Shown here: positions 18,986 to 28,110 of the stretch, piece by piece
How positions within the stretch are numbered: position 1 is the stretch's first letter
How the letters are laid out: every line of letters begins with the position of its first letter
NCBI RefSeq assembly: GCF_027622875.1
Contig: NZ_JAPZVP010000009.1
Location: 160,091-224,090 of the forward strand
Origin: Glycomyces luteolus
Lineage (GTDB): Bacteria; Actinomycetota; Actinomycetes; Mycobacteriales; Micromonosporaceae
Direction: 5' to 3'
Length of the DNA: 64,000 bases
Made by a program: the position numbers and the translations under genes
Notes under the pieces: generated by a model
What the model was told of the DNA's origin: nothing
The model's database searches: none
Seen by the model: only the letters and a program-made list of their open reading frames with translations

Positions 18986-20716
18986 ATGTTCACCATCAGA
19001 AGGAAGCGCCGTGCCGTGGCTGTCGGCGCCGCCGCCGCGCTGGCCGCGACCACGCTCGCCGTCGGCGCCTGGTCGGCCAACGCCGGCCAGCAGGACCGCC
19101 ACCGCGAGGTCGACCTCCAGCTGTTGGCTCTCAACGACTTCCACGGCTACATCGAGGCCAGCGCCTCCAACACCTGGGCGATCGGCGGCGTCAACACGCC
19201 TGTGGGCGGCGCCGAGTACCTCGCGACGCACCTGGAGCAGGCCCGCGAGGGCGAGCGCTATTCGACGACGGTGGCGGCGGGCGACCTCATCGGCGCCAGC
19301 CCGTTCCTGTCGGCCGTGTACGACGACGAGCCGACGATCGAGTCCCTGAACGCGATGGGCGTCGAGGTCTCCTCGGTCGGCAACCACGAGTTCGACGCCG
19401 GCATCGACGAGTTGAACCGCATCATCGAGGGCGACGAGGACTTCGAGGGCGCCGACTTCCCTTACCTCGGCGCGAACGTCGTCGACGAGGCGACCGGTCA
19501 GCCGGTCCTGGACCCGTACTGGGTCAAGGACTTCGGGAAGGGCGTCAAGGTCGGCTTCATCGGCATGACCCTCGAGGGCACGGGCGACATCGTCTCGCAG
19601 TCCGGCATCGAGGGCCTGGAGTTCACCGACGAGGTCGAGACCGCGAACAAGTACGCCAAGGAGCTCAAGCGCCGGGGCGTCAACGCGATCGTGGTGCTGC
19701 TGCACGAGGGCGGCGTCCCGGTCGCGCAGGACACCGGCCACGAGTGCGAGTCCTTGGACGGCACCGCGGTCGGCATGTCCGGCCCGATCGTCGACATCGC
19801 CGAGACGATGACGCCGCTCGTCGACGTCCTGGTCACCGGCCACACCCACAACGAGTACGTGTGCTCGGTGCCCGACCCGGCCGGGAACCCGCGCATGGTC
19901 ACCTCCGCTTCTTCGTACGGCCGCGTGTTCACGCAGATCGACGCCACGTACGACAAGCGCACCAAGGACATCGTGCGTTCGTCGGTGACGGGCTCGAACA
20001 CGGTCGTCACCCGCGACGTCGACCCGAACGAAGAGCAGCAGGACATCATCGCGTCCTACATGGGCGAGGGCTACGACGAGGTCGCCAACCGCCTCGTCTG
20101 CCACATCGCCGAGGACATCAAGCGCGGCGCGACCCGCGCGGAGGAGTTCCCGCTGGGCAGCCTCATCGCCGACGCGCAGCTGTGGAACACCTCCGGCGCC
20201 GACACCGGCGGGGCCGAGCTCGCGCTCATGAACCCCGGCGGCGTCCGCCAGGACCTGCTCCTCAACGCCGGGAACCCCGGCGAGGTCACGTACAAAGAGG
20301 TGTTCGAGGTCCAGCCGTTCGCGAACTACGTGGTCACGCTCGACCTGACGGGCGCGCAGATCCTCGCCGGGCTCCAGCAGCAGCTGCCGAGCGCGGCCCG
20401 CTCCACGACGCTGCAGCTCCAGGTCTCCGAGGGCTTCACGTACACATGGGACAAGACGAAGACCGGCACGGACCAGATCGTGGCCGATTCGCTCATGCTC
20501 AACGGCGAGCCGATCGTCATGGACCAGACCTACCGGGTCACGATGAACTCGTTCCTCGCCGAGGGCGGCGACTCGTTCACCGCCTTCAAGGACGGCACGA
20601 ACCGGCTCTTCGGCGAGCTCGATGTGGACGCGTTCGAGGACTACCTCGCCGAGTTCGGCACCGCCGCGGCGCCGCTCGAGGCGCCGGAGCTCGGCCGGGT
20701 CACAGTGATCTCTTAG
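18986..20716 (+). CDS. Secreted bifunctional 5'-nucleotidase / 2',3'-cyclic phosphodiesterase family protein
   Basis: A 576-residue exported protein. The signal peptide (MFTIRRKRRAVAVGAAAALA, cleavage near NAG at about residue 32) precedes the metallophosphatase domain with ALNDFHG, AAGDLIGAS, VGNHEFD and VTGHTHNEY, which hold the two-metal ligands. The C-terminal nucleotide-binding domain follows, with NPGGVRQDL and TYKEVFEVQPFANYV. Such enzymes release phosphate and nucleosides from external nucleotides. The ATG at 18986 follows a CGGAG ribosome site; an upstream in-frame ATG at 18926 lacks one and would bury the signal peptide. A perfect terminator follows. Confidence 0.93.
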   Translation: MFTIRRKRRAVAVGAAAALAATTLAVGAWSANAGQQDRHREVDLQLLALNDFHGYIEASASNTWAIGGVNTPVGGAEYLATHLEQAREGERYSTTVAAGDLIGASPFLSAVYDDEPTIESLNAMGVEVSSVGNHEFDAGIDELNRIIEGDEDFEGADFPYLGANVVDEATGQPVLDPYWVKDFGKGVKVGFIGMTLEGTGDIVSQSGIEGLEFTDEVETANKYAKELKRRGVNAIVVLLHEGGVPVAQDTGHECESLDGTAVGMSGPIVDIAETMTPLVDVLVTGHTHNEYVCSVPDPAGNPRMVTSASSYGRVFTQIDATYDKRTKDIVRSSVTGSNTVVTRDVDPNEEQQDIIASYMGEGYDEVANRLVCHIAEDIKRGATRAEEFPLGSLIADAQLWNTSGADTGGAELALMNPGGVRQDLLLNAGNPGEVTYKEVFEVQPFANYVVTLDLTGAQILAGLQQQLPSAARSTTLQLQVSEGFTYTWDKTKTGTDQIVADSLMLNGEPIVMDQTYRVTMNSFLAEGGDSFTAFKDGTNRLFGELDVDAFEDYLAEFGTAAAPLEAPELGRVTVIS

Positions 20717-20765
20717 GTATCTGAGTACATTCACAGGACACATTCACGGCTCGCAAGCAGGGCCG

Positions 20766-20798
20766 ACAGCGGCGGAGCAGGGAATGCTCCGCCGCTGT
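20766..20798 (+). terminator. Perfect hairpin terminator after the nucleotidase
   Basis: A perfect 14-bp stem (ACAGCGGCGGAGCA and complement) with a 5-base loop, followed by GTCGTGTTT. Confidence 0.85.
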
Positions 20799-20867
20799 GT
20801 CGTGTTTCAGGCAACGACCGGATAAGCTCGGAATCACCCTTGAAATTCCAACGGAGGACCGCAGGTC

Positions 20868-21677
20868 ATGGCAATGCAGAGCAGGAACTCATCCCTTCGA
20901 AATATGGTGAAGACCCAGTACAACGAGCAGCACATGGGTGCCGCGTACGGGCCTTACGGGCAGATGACCCAGGCTCCGCAGGCTGAGACCATGCGGATCG
21001 ACGACGTCATCGTGCGCACGGTGGCCCTTGTGGGCGCGACCTTCGTGGCCGCCATGCTCACCTGGGGCATGTTCGTCAGCGGCGACGAGTCGCAGCTGGG
21101 CCTCGCCGGGCTGCTGATGATGGTCGGCTCCGTGGTCGGCATCGGCATCATGATCTTCTCGATGTTCAAGCCGATCACCAACCCGTTCGTCGCGTTCGCC
21201 TACGCGATCGGCCAGGGCTTCATCCTCGGCGGCGTCTCCGCGATCTTCGAGGCGCAGTTCGAGGGCATCGTCGTGAACGCCCTCCTCGGCACGGTGCTCG
21301 TGTTCGCGGGGATGCTCGCGCTATACAAGTTCCGCATCCTCAAGAACTCCCCGATGTTCACCAAGGTCATCGTCGGAGCGGGCTTCGGCATCGCCGGCCT
21401 GCTCCTCGTGAACTTCGTCGCGAGCCTCTTCAGTGTCAACCTCGGCCTGTTCGCGACCCCGGGCGGCGACCCGACCACGCTCCAGTGGATCATCGCGATC
21501 GCCCTGACCCTCTGGGCCGCGTTCTCGTTCATCCTCGACTTCGACATGATCGAGTACTCCGCCGCCAACGGCGCCCCGAAGAAGTACGCGTGGGCCGGCG
21601 CCTTCGGCCTCACCGCGGGCCTCATCTTCCTGTACTGGAACCTGCTGCGACTGCTCTCCTACTTCCAAGGCGAGTAA
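20868..21677 (+). CDS. Bax inhibitor-1/YccA family membrane protein
   Basis: A 269-residue protein with a 55-residue hydrophilic, Gln/Met-rich N-terminus and then seven membrane segments, ending FLYWNLLRLLSYFQGE. This is the actinobacterial BI-1/YccA (UPF0005) pattern. Relatives conduct or regulate Ca2+ or protons in other bacteria, but the role here is unknown. The start has a GGAGG ribosome site about 10 bases away. It precedes a small gene by 4 bases. Confidence 0.9.
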   Translation: MAMQSRNSSLRNMVKTQYNEQHMGAAYGPYGQMTQAPQAETMRIDDVIVRTVALVGATFVAAMLTWGMFVSGDESQLGLAGLLMMVGSVVGIGIMIFSMFKPITNPFVAFAYAIGQGFILGGVSAIFEAQFEGIVVNALLGTVLVFAGMLALYKFRILKNSPMFTKVIVGAGFGIAGLLLVNFVASLFSVNLGLFATPGGDPTTLQWIIAIALTLWAAFSFILDFDMIEYSAANGAPKKYAWAGAFGLTAGLIFLYWNLLRLLSYFQGE

Positions 21678-21681
21678 TCCC

Positions 21682-21978
21682 TTGAGTTCGGAACTCGAGC
21701 GGGCGATCGGGCGTGTCGTCGAAGGCACGCGCCACTGGTCGCCCGCTCGCTGGTCTTCCCGGGCCGACACGATGCACGCCCTCGTCCAGGCCCTCGCCGA
21801 CATCACCGCCGACGCCGAAGGCGAACCGCGCAGGCCGGTCCCGCACCTCCCCAACCAGATGCAGCTGCCCGACCAGCTCCAGGTCATCGGCCTCGACCTG
21901 CTCGAAGCTGACCTCACCGACGAGCAGCGCGCCGCCGCCGACGAGGCGATCCGCAAGGCCCGCGCGATCCTCTTCTAG
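21682..21978 (+). CDS. Hypothetical 98-aa soluble protein
   Basis: A small helical, acidic protein with no recognised motif, starting at TTG 4 bases after the BI-1 gene stop, so cotranscribed with it. The codon bias supports coding. Its stop overlaps the stop of the convergent FUSC gene by 4 bases. The C-terminal half (LQVIGLDLLEADLTDEQRAA) looks like an amphipathic helix pair. Confidence 0.65.
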   Translation: MSSELERAIGRVVEGTRHWSPARWSSRADTMHALVQALADITADAEGEPRRPVPHLPNQMQLPDQLQVIGLDLLEADLTDEQRAAADEAIRKARAILF

Positions 21979-24053
21979 TCGTTCCAGTCCGCCATGAGCA
22001 GCGCCGCGTCGTCCAACGCCTCGACCATGTTGTCCGACTCCCAGCGCAGCACGCTGCGGCGCGTCCGCGTATCGCGGTCCTCGATCGCGGCGAGGCGGAG
22101 GTCGAGCCGCTGCACGGCCTCGCTCAGGTCGATGCCGCGCGGCGGGGCCGCGCCGCGGGCCAGCGCCGCCAGCCGCAGGTACGCCGTGTCGAGCGAATCC
22201 GCGAACGCGTCCACGCCCGCGAGGCCCTTCGCCTTCTCGTCGCGGCCGAGCGTTGCGTTGACCGCCACGAGTGCCCTTCCCGCCCTTGACAACGCGGCCT
22301 CCGCGCCGAGCACGTCCGCCGAGAGCGGCCCCGGGCCCGCGACCGGTTCGGCCTTCGCCTGGTCGGCCGCGCTGGTGAGGGCGGCGCGGCGGGCGCGGAT
22401 GCGGTCGATCGCGGCGTGCATGACCTTCCGGTCGTAGTCCGCCGGGTGCGCCTGCCGGTCCAGGGAGAGCCGGGCGTAGTCGCGGTAGGCGTCCACGAGG
22501 TCCCCTAGGAGATCCCCGAGTCGGCGGGTCTGCCAGGTCGGCACGAGCACGTAGAAGCCGATCGCGAGCGCCGCGCCCACCAGGGTGCAGGCGCCCCGGT
22601 CGAAGGCGGCGATCACCGGGCTCTCGCCCGCGAGGTCGATCTGGAACACCGTGAACCCCGAGACGGCCGCCGCGAACGCGAGCATCGACACCGGTCGCGT
22701 CAGGTACGCGATGAGCGCGTAGGAGAGCACGATCAGGCTGAGCCACAACTGGTCCTGCGGGAGCACCAGCCCCAGGAGCGAGGCGAGGACGACGCCGCCG
22801 GTGGTGCCCACCGCCCGCGTGACGCCGCGGGTCAGCGTCCCCGAGAAGTCCGCCTGCAGCACCAGCCAGGCGGTGAGCGGGATCCAGTAGCCGTGGCCGG
22901 TGGGCCAGGCCAGGCCGATCGTCATCGCCAGCGCGATCACCCCCGCGCGGCGCAGCGCGTGGTGGATGACCGGGTCGCGGCGGTGGAGGCGGGTGCGGAG
23001 CTGGCCGATGGCCTGGCGGGCGGTGCTGGTGGCGTGGGCGATGGCGGGGTCGGCGATGACGTCGTCGCCGCCCGCGGTGATGCGCTCGGCGTAGCCGCCG
23101 GTCTCGTGCAGGGTGCGCAGGAGCCCGCCGATCTCGGTGGGCATGGTGCCGGTGGCGGTCGCCATGGGGTTCTGGGAGAGTCCGTCGAGGAGCGCGTCCC
23201 AGTCGAGCTCGGCGGGTGGGCGGGAGGTGATCTGCTCGGCGAAGTGGCTCAGCAGCCGGGCCGCGAGTTCCAAAGCCTCCGAATAGAACTCGACGGTGTC
23301 GCGGTCCTGCGCGTCAGCCCGTGCGCGGGCGGAGGCGGTGCGGCCGATCGAGGTCGAGACGGCGTAGAGCTGGCGGCGGGCCTCGAGGATCGCGGCGGGC
23401 AGGGCCCGGCGGCGGTCGAGGTCCCGCGCGGCTTCGAAGAGCGGTTCGGTGCGGAACGGCGCGTCGGGGTCGGCGCCGAGCGCGTCCGCTTCGGCCGCGA
23501 GCGCGAGCCAGGCGTCGGCGAGCGCGCGCCGGTCCTCGGCCCACCGGTAGTACGGCGGCAGGAGCGCGGTGAGGGCCTGCACGGCCCCGCCCGCGGCGAC
23601 CGCGAGCGCGGCGACGAGCACGCCGGCGTGAGCGGTGAGGTGGTCGGCGAGGAAGAACATGATGCCGGAGACCGTGAACGTGACGCCCGCGACGTGGGTG
23701 ACCGAGCCGATGAACGTGAGCGTGAACGCATAGGCGGCCGCGGCGGCGATGAGCACGACCGGCTGGTCGATCGAGCCGAGGACGACCCCGAGGGACCCGG
23801 CCGCGCCGACCAGCAGCGGCAGCGACGGGCCGGTGCGGGTGCCGGGGGTGAGCATCGCGACGCCCCCGAGCCAGGCGCCCATCACCGCAGCTTGGCCCCA
23901 GGATGGCTGGCCGGAGAGCGCGACGGCGCTCATCGCGGCGGCGATGCCGAACGCGGCGCGTACGGCCAGCACCGGCGCGGCCTCGCCCGGGGTCCATGAC
24001 CGCAGGTCCCGGCCGACCCGGCGCAGCGATTCGCGGACCCCAGGGTTGAGCAC
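21975..24053 (-). CDS. FUSC family inner-membrane protein (aromatic acid exporter-like)
   Basis: A 692-residue protein with two blocks of about six membrane helices (residues 25-170 and 365-510), each followed by a long cytoplasmic helical region. This is the duplicated layout of FUSC/YccS/AaeB proteins. Some relatives export hydroxylated aromatic acids; the substrate here is unknown. It starts with GTG, 6 bases after a TAGGCT -10 box, so its mRNA is probably leaderless. It is divergent from guaA over 57 bases. Confidence 0.88.
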   Translation of the reverse strand: MLNPGVRESLRRVGRDLRSWTPGEAAPVLAVRAAFGIAAAMSAVALSGQPSWGQAAVMGAWLGGVAMLTPGTRTGPSLPLLVGAAGSLGVVLGSIDQPVVLIAAAAAYAFTLTFIGSVTHVAGVTFTVSGIMFFLADHLTAHAGVLVAALAVAAGGAVQALTALLPPYYRWAEDRRALADAWLALAAEADALGADPDAPFRTEPLFEAARDLDRRRALPAAILEARRQLYAVSTSIGRTASARARADAQDRDTVEFYSEALELAARLLSHFAEQITSRPPAELDWDALLDGLSQNPMATATGTMPTEIGGLLRTLHETGGYAERITAGGDDVIADPAIAHATSTARQAIGQLRTRLHRRDPVIHHALRRAGVIALAMTIGLAWPTGHGYWIPLTAWLVLQADFSGTLTRGVTRAVGTTGGVVLASLLGLVLPQDQLWLSLIVLSYALIAYLTRPVSMLAFAAAVSGFTVFQIDLAGESPVIAAFDRGACTLVGAALAIGFYVLVPTWQTRRLGDLLGDLVDAYRDYARLSLDRQAHPADYDRKVMHAAIDRIRARRAALTSAADQAKAEPVAGPGPLSADVLGAEAALSRAGRALVAVNATLGRDEKAKGLAGVDAFADSLDTAYLRLAALARGAAPPRGIDLSEAVQRLDLRLAAIEDRDTRTRRSVLRWESDNMVEALDDAALLMADWND

Positions 24054-24059
24054 GTCAAA

Positions 24060-24065
24060 AGCCTA
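24060..24065 (-). promoter_or_regulatory. -10 box for leaderless FUSC transcript
   Basis: TAGGCT (TANNNT class) on the minus strand ends 6 bases before the GTG start, so transcription should begin at or beside the start codon. Confidence 0.55.
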
Positions 24066-24098
24066 GCTGCGCCTTTCAGTGTGAGGCCGACTACCGGT

Positions 24099-24104
24099 TA
24101 CGCT
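24099..24104 (+). promoter_or_regulatory. -10 box for leaderless guaA transcript
   Basis: TACGCT ends 6 bases before the guaA ATG, and no ribosome site is present. A weak -35-like TTCAGT lies 18 bases upstream at 24075-24080. Confidence 0.6.
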
Positions 24105-24110
24105 GGTGTC

Positions 24111-25655
24111 ATGCGACAAACGGTGCTGGTGGTCGACTTCGGGGCCCAATACGCGCAGCTCATCGCGCGCCGCGTCCGGGAAGCCAACGTCTACTCGGAG
24201 ATCGTGCCCTCCTCGATGCCCGCGAGCGAGATGCTCGCCAAGGAGCCGGCCGCGATCATCCTCTCGGGCGGTCCTTCGAGCGTGTACGCCGAAGGCGCCC
24301 CGCAGGTGGACCGGTCCCTGTTCGAGGCCGGCGTGCCGGTGCTCGGCATCTGCTACGGCTTCCAGGCCATGGCGAACGCCCTGGGCGGGACCGTGGCGAA
24401 GACCGGGCTGTCGGAGTACGGCGGCACCGAACTCGACGTGGTCTGCGCCTCCAAGCTGCTCGACGGCCTGCCCGAGCACCAGTCGGTGTGGATGAGCCAC
24501 GGCGACTCGGTAACCGAGGCCCCGGAGGGCTTCGAGGTCGTGGCCCGCACCAACGGCGCCCCCGTGGCCGCGTTCGAGAACCTCGACAAGCGCCTCGCGG
24601 GTGTCCAGTACCACCCCGAGGTCGCGCACACCCCGCACGGCCAGGCCGTGATCCGCCACTTCCTGCACGACATCGCCGGGATCAAGCCGAACTGGACGAA
24701 CTCGGCGATCATCGACGAGCAGGTCGCCGCGATCCGCGAGCAGGTCGGCGACAAGCGCGTCCTGTGCGCCCTCTCGGGCGGCGTGGACTCCTCCGTGGCG
24801 GCGGCGCTCGTGCACCGCGCCATCGGGGACCAGCTGACCTGCGTGTTCGTCGACCACGGGCTGCTTCGCGCCGGTGAGGCCGAGCAGGTCGAGAAGGACT
24901 ACGCGCAGCTCACCGGCATCGACGTGCGAGCCGTGGACGTCTCGGAGCAGTTCCTGACCGCCCTCAAGGGCGTCACGGACCCCGAGGAGAAGCGCAAGAT
25001 CATCGGCCGCGAGTTCATCCGCACCTTCGAGGCCGCCGCGCGCGAGATCGCCGAAGAGCAGGGCATCGACTTCCTCGTCCAGGGCACGCTGTACCCGGAC
25101 GTGGTCGAGTCCGGCGGCGGCACCGGCACCGCGAACATCAAGAGCCACCACAACGTGGGCGGCCTCCCCGACGACCTCCAGTTCGCGCTCATCGAGCCGC
25201 TGCGGACCCTCTTCAAGGACGAGGTCCGCGCGATCGGCCTCGAACTGGGCCTCCCCGAGGCGATGGTGTGGCGCCACCCGTTCCCCGGCCCCGGCCTGGG
25301 CATCCGCATTGTCGGCGAGATCACCCGCGAGCGTCTCGACCTGCTGAAGGCCGCCGACGCGATCGCCCGCGCCGAGCTCACCGCCGCCGGACTCGACCGC
25401 TCTGTGTGGCAGTTCCCGGTGGTCCTCCTCGCCGACGTCCGCTCCGTGGGCGTCCAGGGCGACGGCCGCACCTACGGCCACCCGATCGTGCTGCGCCCGG
25501 TCTCCTCCGAGGACGCGATGACCGCCGACTGGTCCCGCCTGCCCTACGAGCTGCTGGCGAAGATCTCCACGCGCATCACCAACGAGGTCGCCGACGTCAA
25601 CCGCGTGGTGCTCGATGTCACCAGCAAGCCCCCGGGGACCATCGAATGGGAATAG
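24111..25655 (+). CDS. guaA: GMP synthase (glutamine-hydrolysing)
   Basis: A 514-residue GuaA converting XMP to GMP. The N-terminal class I glutamine amidotransferase domain has the nucleophile in GICYGFQ (Cys81) and the His/Glu pair in YHPEVAHT. The ATP pyrophosphatase domain has the PP-loop LSGGVDSS, and the C-terminal dimerisation domain ends in [11 protein letters not shown]. Length and motifs are normal. The ATG at 24111 is preferred over an in-frame GTG at 24081 because it matches the family N-terminus ([12 protein letters not shown]) and sits 6 bases after a -10 box. It is the only purine gene here. Confidence 0.97.
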   Translation: MRQTVLVVDFGAQYAQLIARRVREANVYSEIVPSSMPASEMLAKEPAAIILSGGPSSVYAEGAPQVDRSLFEAGVPVLGICYGFQAMANALGGTVAKTGLSEYGGTELDVVCASKLLDGLPEHQSVWMSHGDSVTEAPEGFEVVARTNGAPVAAFENLDKRLAGVQYHPEVAHTPHGQAVIRHFLHDIAGIKPNWTNSAIIDEQVAAIREQVGDKRVLCALSGGVDSSVAAALVHRAIGDQLTCVFVDHGLLRAGEAEQVEKDYAQLTGIDVRAVDVSEQFLTALKGVTDPEEKRKIIGREFIRTFEAAAREIAEEQGIDFLVQGTLYPDVVESGGGTGTANIKSHHNVGGLPDDLQFALIEPLRTLFKDEVRAIGLELGLPEAMVWRHPFPGPGLGIRIVGEITRERLDLLKAADAIARAELTAAGLDRSVWQFPVVLLADVRSVGVQGDGRTYGHPIVLRPVSSEDAMTADWSRLPYELLAKISTRITNEVADVNRVVLDVTSKPPGTIEWE

Positions 25656-25674
25656 TCGTTCGGTGATCACGCCG

Positions 25675-25680
25675 TACAGT
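25675..25680 (+). promoter_or_regulatory. -10 box for leaderless Nudix transcript
   Basis: TACAGT ends 6 bases before the ATG at 25687, the same geometry as at guaA. The GAGGG in between is too close to be a normal ribosome site. Confidence 0.5.
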
Positions 25681-25686
25681 TGAGGG

Positions 25687-26604
25687 ATGCAATTCCGGAT
25701 AGCTGCGTACGGGGAGGTCCGTGACGAGAACGGCCGGGTCCTGCTGACGAGGAGGACCCGGGGACGCGAAGCGGGCCCCTGGCATCTGCCGGGCGGCGTG
25801 CTCGACCACGGCGAGCCCCCGAAGCGCGCCGCCGGGCGACTGGTCGGCGAGCACACCGGCTACGAGGTCGCCGTCGGAGCGCCCCTCGAAGCGGTCGCCG
25901 TCGCCAGGCGCGGCGTCCACACCAACGCGATCATCTACGCCGCCACCGTGGCCGGAAGCCCCGGCGGCGACTTCGACGGCGATGCCGCCGAATGGGTCGA
26001 ACCGGCCCGCGCGGCCGCCGAATCCCATTCGCCGTTCGTATCGGCGTGCCTGCGCCTCGCCGACGACCGGCTCGCCGGACGCGTCGACAAGGCCCCGCAG
26101 GAGACCCGGCCGGTCCCGCCCGCGAAGGCCAAGAAGGGCCGCCGCAGAAGGGGCCAGCGCTTCGGCGCGTACGGGGTCGTCGCCGACGGCGCCGGCCGCA
26201 TCCTGCTCGCCCGCATCTCCGAGGGCTACCCCGGCGGCGGCACCTGGCACCTGCCCGGCGGCGGCGTCGACTTCGGCGAGTCGCCGCGTGCGGCCGTCTC
26301 CCGCGAGATCTACGAGGAGACCGGCCAGGAGGCCCTCGTCGGGGAGCTGCTGAACGTCACGTCGTTCCGGCACCGCCGCGCGATCGGACCCGAGGGCTAC
26401 CCGCTCGACTGGCACGGCGTGCGCGCGATCTACTCGGCCACCGTCGAAGACCCGTCCGCCGCGCAGGTGGTCGAGGCCGCGGGCGGCTCCACCAGCGAGT
26501 CCCGCTGGTGGGACGCGGACGCCCTCGACGACCTGCCGCTGTCGGCGGCCGTCGAGGACGCGCTCCAGGTAGTCGACCTGAAAAACCTCGCCGCGCGGGC
26601 TTAG
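25687..26604 (+). CDS. Tandem Nudix-domain protein, N-terminal domain degenerate
   Basis: A 305-residue protein with two Nudix folds joined by a basic linker (AKAKKGRRRRGQR, about residues 146-158). The C-terminal domain has an intact Nudix box: GGGVDFGESPRAAVSREIYE followed by ETGQEA. The N-terminal box (GGVLDHGEPPKRAAGRLVGE, then HTGYEV) has lost the REUXEE glutamates and is probably not catalytic. The substrate, expected to be a nucleoside diphosphate derivative, is not predictable. It convergently abuts the phosphatidylserine decarboxylase gene. Confidence 0.85.
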   Translation: MQFRIAAYGEVRDENGRVLLTRRTRGREAGPWHLPGGVLDHGEPPKRAAGRLVGEHTGYEVAVGAPLEAVAVARRGVHTNAIIYAATVAGSPGGDFDGDAAEWVEPARAAAESHSPFVSACLRLADDRLAGRVDKAPQETRPVPPAKAKKGRRRRGQRFGAYGVVADGAGRILLARISEGYPGGGTWHLPGGGVDFGESPRAAVSREIYEETGQEALVGELLNVTSFRHRRAIGPEGYPLDWHGVRAIYSATVEDPSAAQVVEAAGGSTSESRWWDADALDDLPLSAAVEDALQVVDLKNLAARA

Positions 26605-26624
26605 GGGCCCCTGGGCACCCCCTA
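26602..26624. terminator. Small hairpin containing both convergent stop codons
   Basis: TAGGGG and CCCCTA pair across 11 bases; the two arms contain the stop codons of the Nudix gene and of the convergent decarboxylase. The stem is short, so terminator function is uncertain. Confidence 0.4.
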
Positions 26625-27872
26625 ACGCCAACGCGCCACTACGGTCTCTCCGGCGCGGATCGCCTCGCCGGGGACGACCGCGGCTTCGGCGGCGCCCGCG
26701 GGCAGGTACACGTCGGTGCGGGAGCCGAACCTGATCAGGCCGTAGCGTTCACCCTTCGCAACGGCCGCACCGGGTTTGGTGCGGTTCACGATGCGGCGCA
26801 GGAGCGCCCCGGTGCGCTGGGCGACGACGACGCGGCCCCGCGGCGTCGACAGGACGGTGTAGCAGGCGGCGTTGTGCTCGGCTTCGGGCGCGCTCACCTT
26901 GGAGTAGCCGCCGCGTTCGGTGAACACGTCCACCACTTCACCGGCGACGGGCGCGCGGTTGATGTGCACGTCGGTGACCGAGAGGTACGCGCTGATGCGC
27001 AGCCATTCGGAGCCGGCGGTGCCGGTCGCGGCGCCGAAGCGCTCGTCGACGACCGTCTCGACGCCCATGATGCGTCCGTCGGAGGCGGCGAGCACCGCTT
27101 CCGGTTCGTCGTCCTCGCCGCGGAGGTCCGCTTCGCGCTGCGGGTCGCGGAAGAACGCGGCGACGGGGACGGCGGCGAGCGCGGGCAGCATCCAGGCCTT
27201 CGATGAGGGCCGGATCTTCTTTGCGGCCCAAGCGGTCCCGAGCAGCAGCCCGGCGGCGATCACGCCGTTGGAGTCGAGGTGCATCGAGGGCGTGACGGCG
27301 ACCGAGGAAGCGCGCCACGCGGGGGCGAGGTCTTCGGCGGGCGCGATCGCCTGCGGTTCGCCGTCGCGCTTCGCGGCGGAGCCGATGCGGAGCTTGTGGA
27401 TGCGCACGGGCGGCAGCGACCGCACGATGAGGTCGGTCCCGATGCCGTACTCGGCCACGAGTTCGGCGATCTCCTCGCGCGCGGGCGCGGTGAGGGTGGC
27501 GGCGAAGGAGAGCACGCCGCCGGGCTCGACCTTGTCGCGCAGCAGTTCGATGTCGGCGATGAACGCCTCGGCCTCGACGGTGACCGGCGAGGCGAGCATG
27601 ACCTCTTCGGCCGGTTCGGCGTCGGCGAGCGCGGCGACGGCGGTGACGTTCCCGGCGGTCCAGGAGCCTTCGGCCGCCAGCGAAACCTTCAGGTCCTCAA
27701 TGGATACGGGATCGGCGACGACGGTGAGCCGGTCGGCGGGCATGAGCGCCTCGAGCGCGGCTGTCAGCACCGGGTTCCCCCAGGCCGCGCCCACGACCAG
27801 GCCGGTCTTGGGGCCCCTCCGGCGAGCGAATTCGTCGGTGATGCCGCGAGCGGCGGCTTTCGAGATCGGCAT
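26622..27872 (-). CDS. psd: Phosphatidylserine decarboxylase family protein with N-terminal methyltransferase-like domain
   Basis: 416 residues. The C-terminal 200 residues are a phosphatidylserine decarboxylase: a hydrophobic segment with FFRDPQRE, then VLAASDGRIM, ISAYLSVTDVHINRAP, and RFGSRTDVYLP, where cleavage at Gly-Ser creates the pyruvoyl group. Typical short-type enzymes consist of only that part. Here about 200 residues precede it that look like a Rossmann-type methyltransferase (VVGAAWGNP as a motif I-like loop, LTVVADP after it). The enzyme makes phosphatidylethanolamine. No pssA lies nearby. The ATG follows a TATAGT -10 box by 7 bases. Confidence 0.87.
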   Translation of the reverse strand: MPISKAAARGITDEFARRRGPKTGLVVGAAWGNPVLTAALEALMPADRLTVVADPVSIEDLKVSLAAEGSWTAGNVTAVAALADAEPAEEVMLASPVTVEAEAFIADIELLRDKVEPGGVLSFAATLTAPAREEIAELVAEYGIGTDLIVRSLPPVRIHKLRIGSAAKRDGEPQAIAPAEDLAPAWRASSVAVTPSMHLDSNGVIAAGLLLGTAWAAKKIRPSSKAWMLPALAAVPVAAFFRDPQREADLRGEDDEPEAVLAASDGRIMGVETVVDERFGAATGTAGSEWLRISAYLSVTDVHINRAPVAGEVVDVFTERGGYSKVSAPEAEHNAACYTVLSTPRGRVVVAQRTGALLRRIVNRTKPGAAVAKGERYGLIRFGSRTDVYLPAGAAEAAVVPGEAIRAGETVVARWR

Positions 27873-27879
27873 GACTCCG

Positions 27880-27885
27880 ACTATA
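27880..27885 (-). promoter_or_regulatory. -10 box for leaderless psd transcript
   Basis: TATAGT on the minus strand, 7 bases before the ATG of psd. Confidence 0.55.
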
Positions 27886-28110
27886 GAGCGCCGCGCTGAC
27901 GGGTCCGGGTCGCGCTCGCGTGTTGCCTGCGACCGGGACGCGATGCTTGTCCTGATTTGGGCTCGTACTTTCGGAGGGTTCTACATATCGTTCGGCCGAG
28001 TGGCCGCGCCGTCGCTCGCGGTCCTCTCGTTTCCTCTCATGTCAGGCCGACCCGGCACTCCACTCACGACCTGCCACCTCAAGTCCGACTCCCAGGAGGA
28101 CCGAACCACG

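Noticed and set aside
24081-24110. Upstream GTG as the guaA start
   Set aside because: It would add ten residues not seen in the family and would place the -10 box inside the gene.
26920-28110. Long 5' extension of the first thioester-protein frame
   Set aside because: The extension is antisense to psd, Ser/Ala-rich, and the true start at 28111 has a strong ribosome site and signal peptide.
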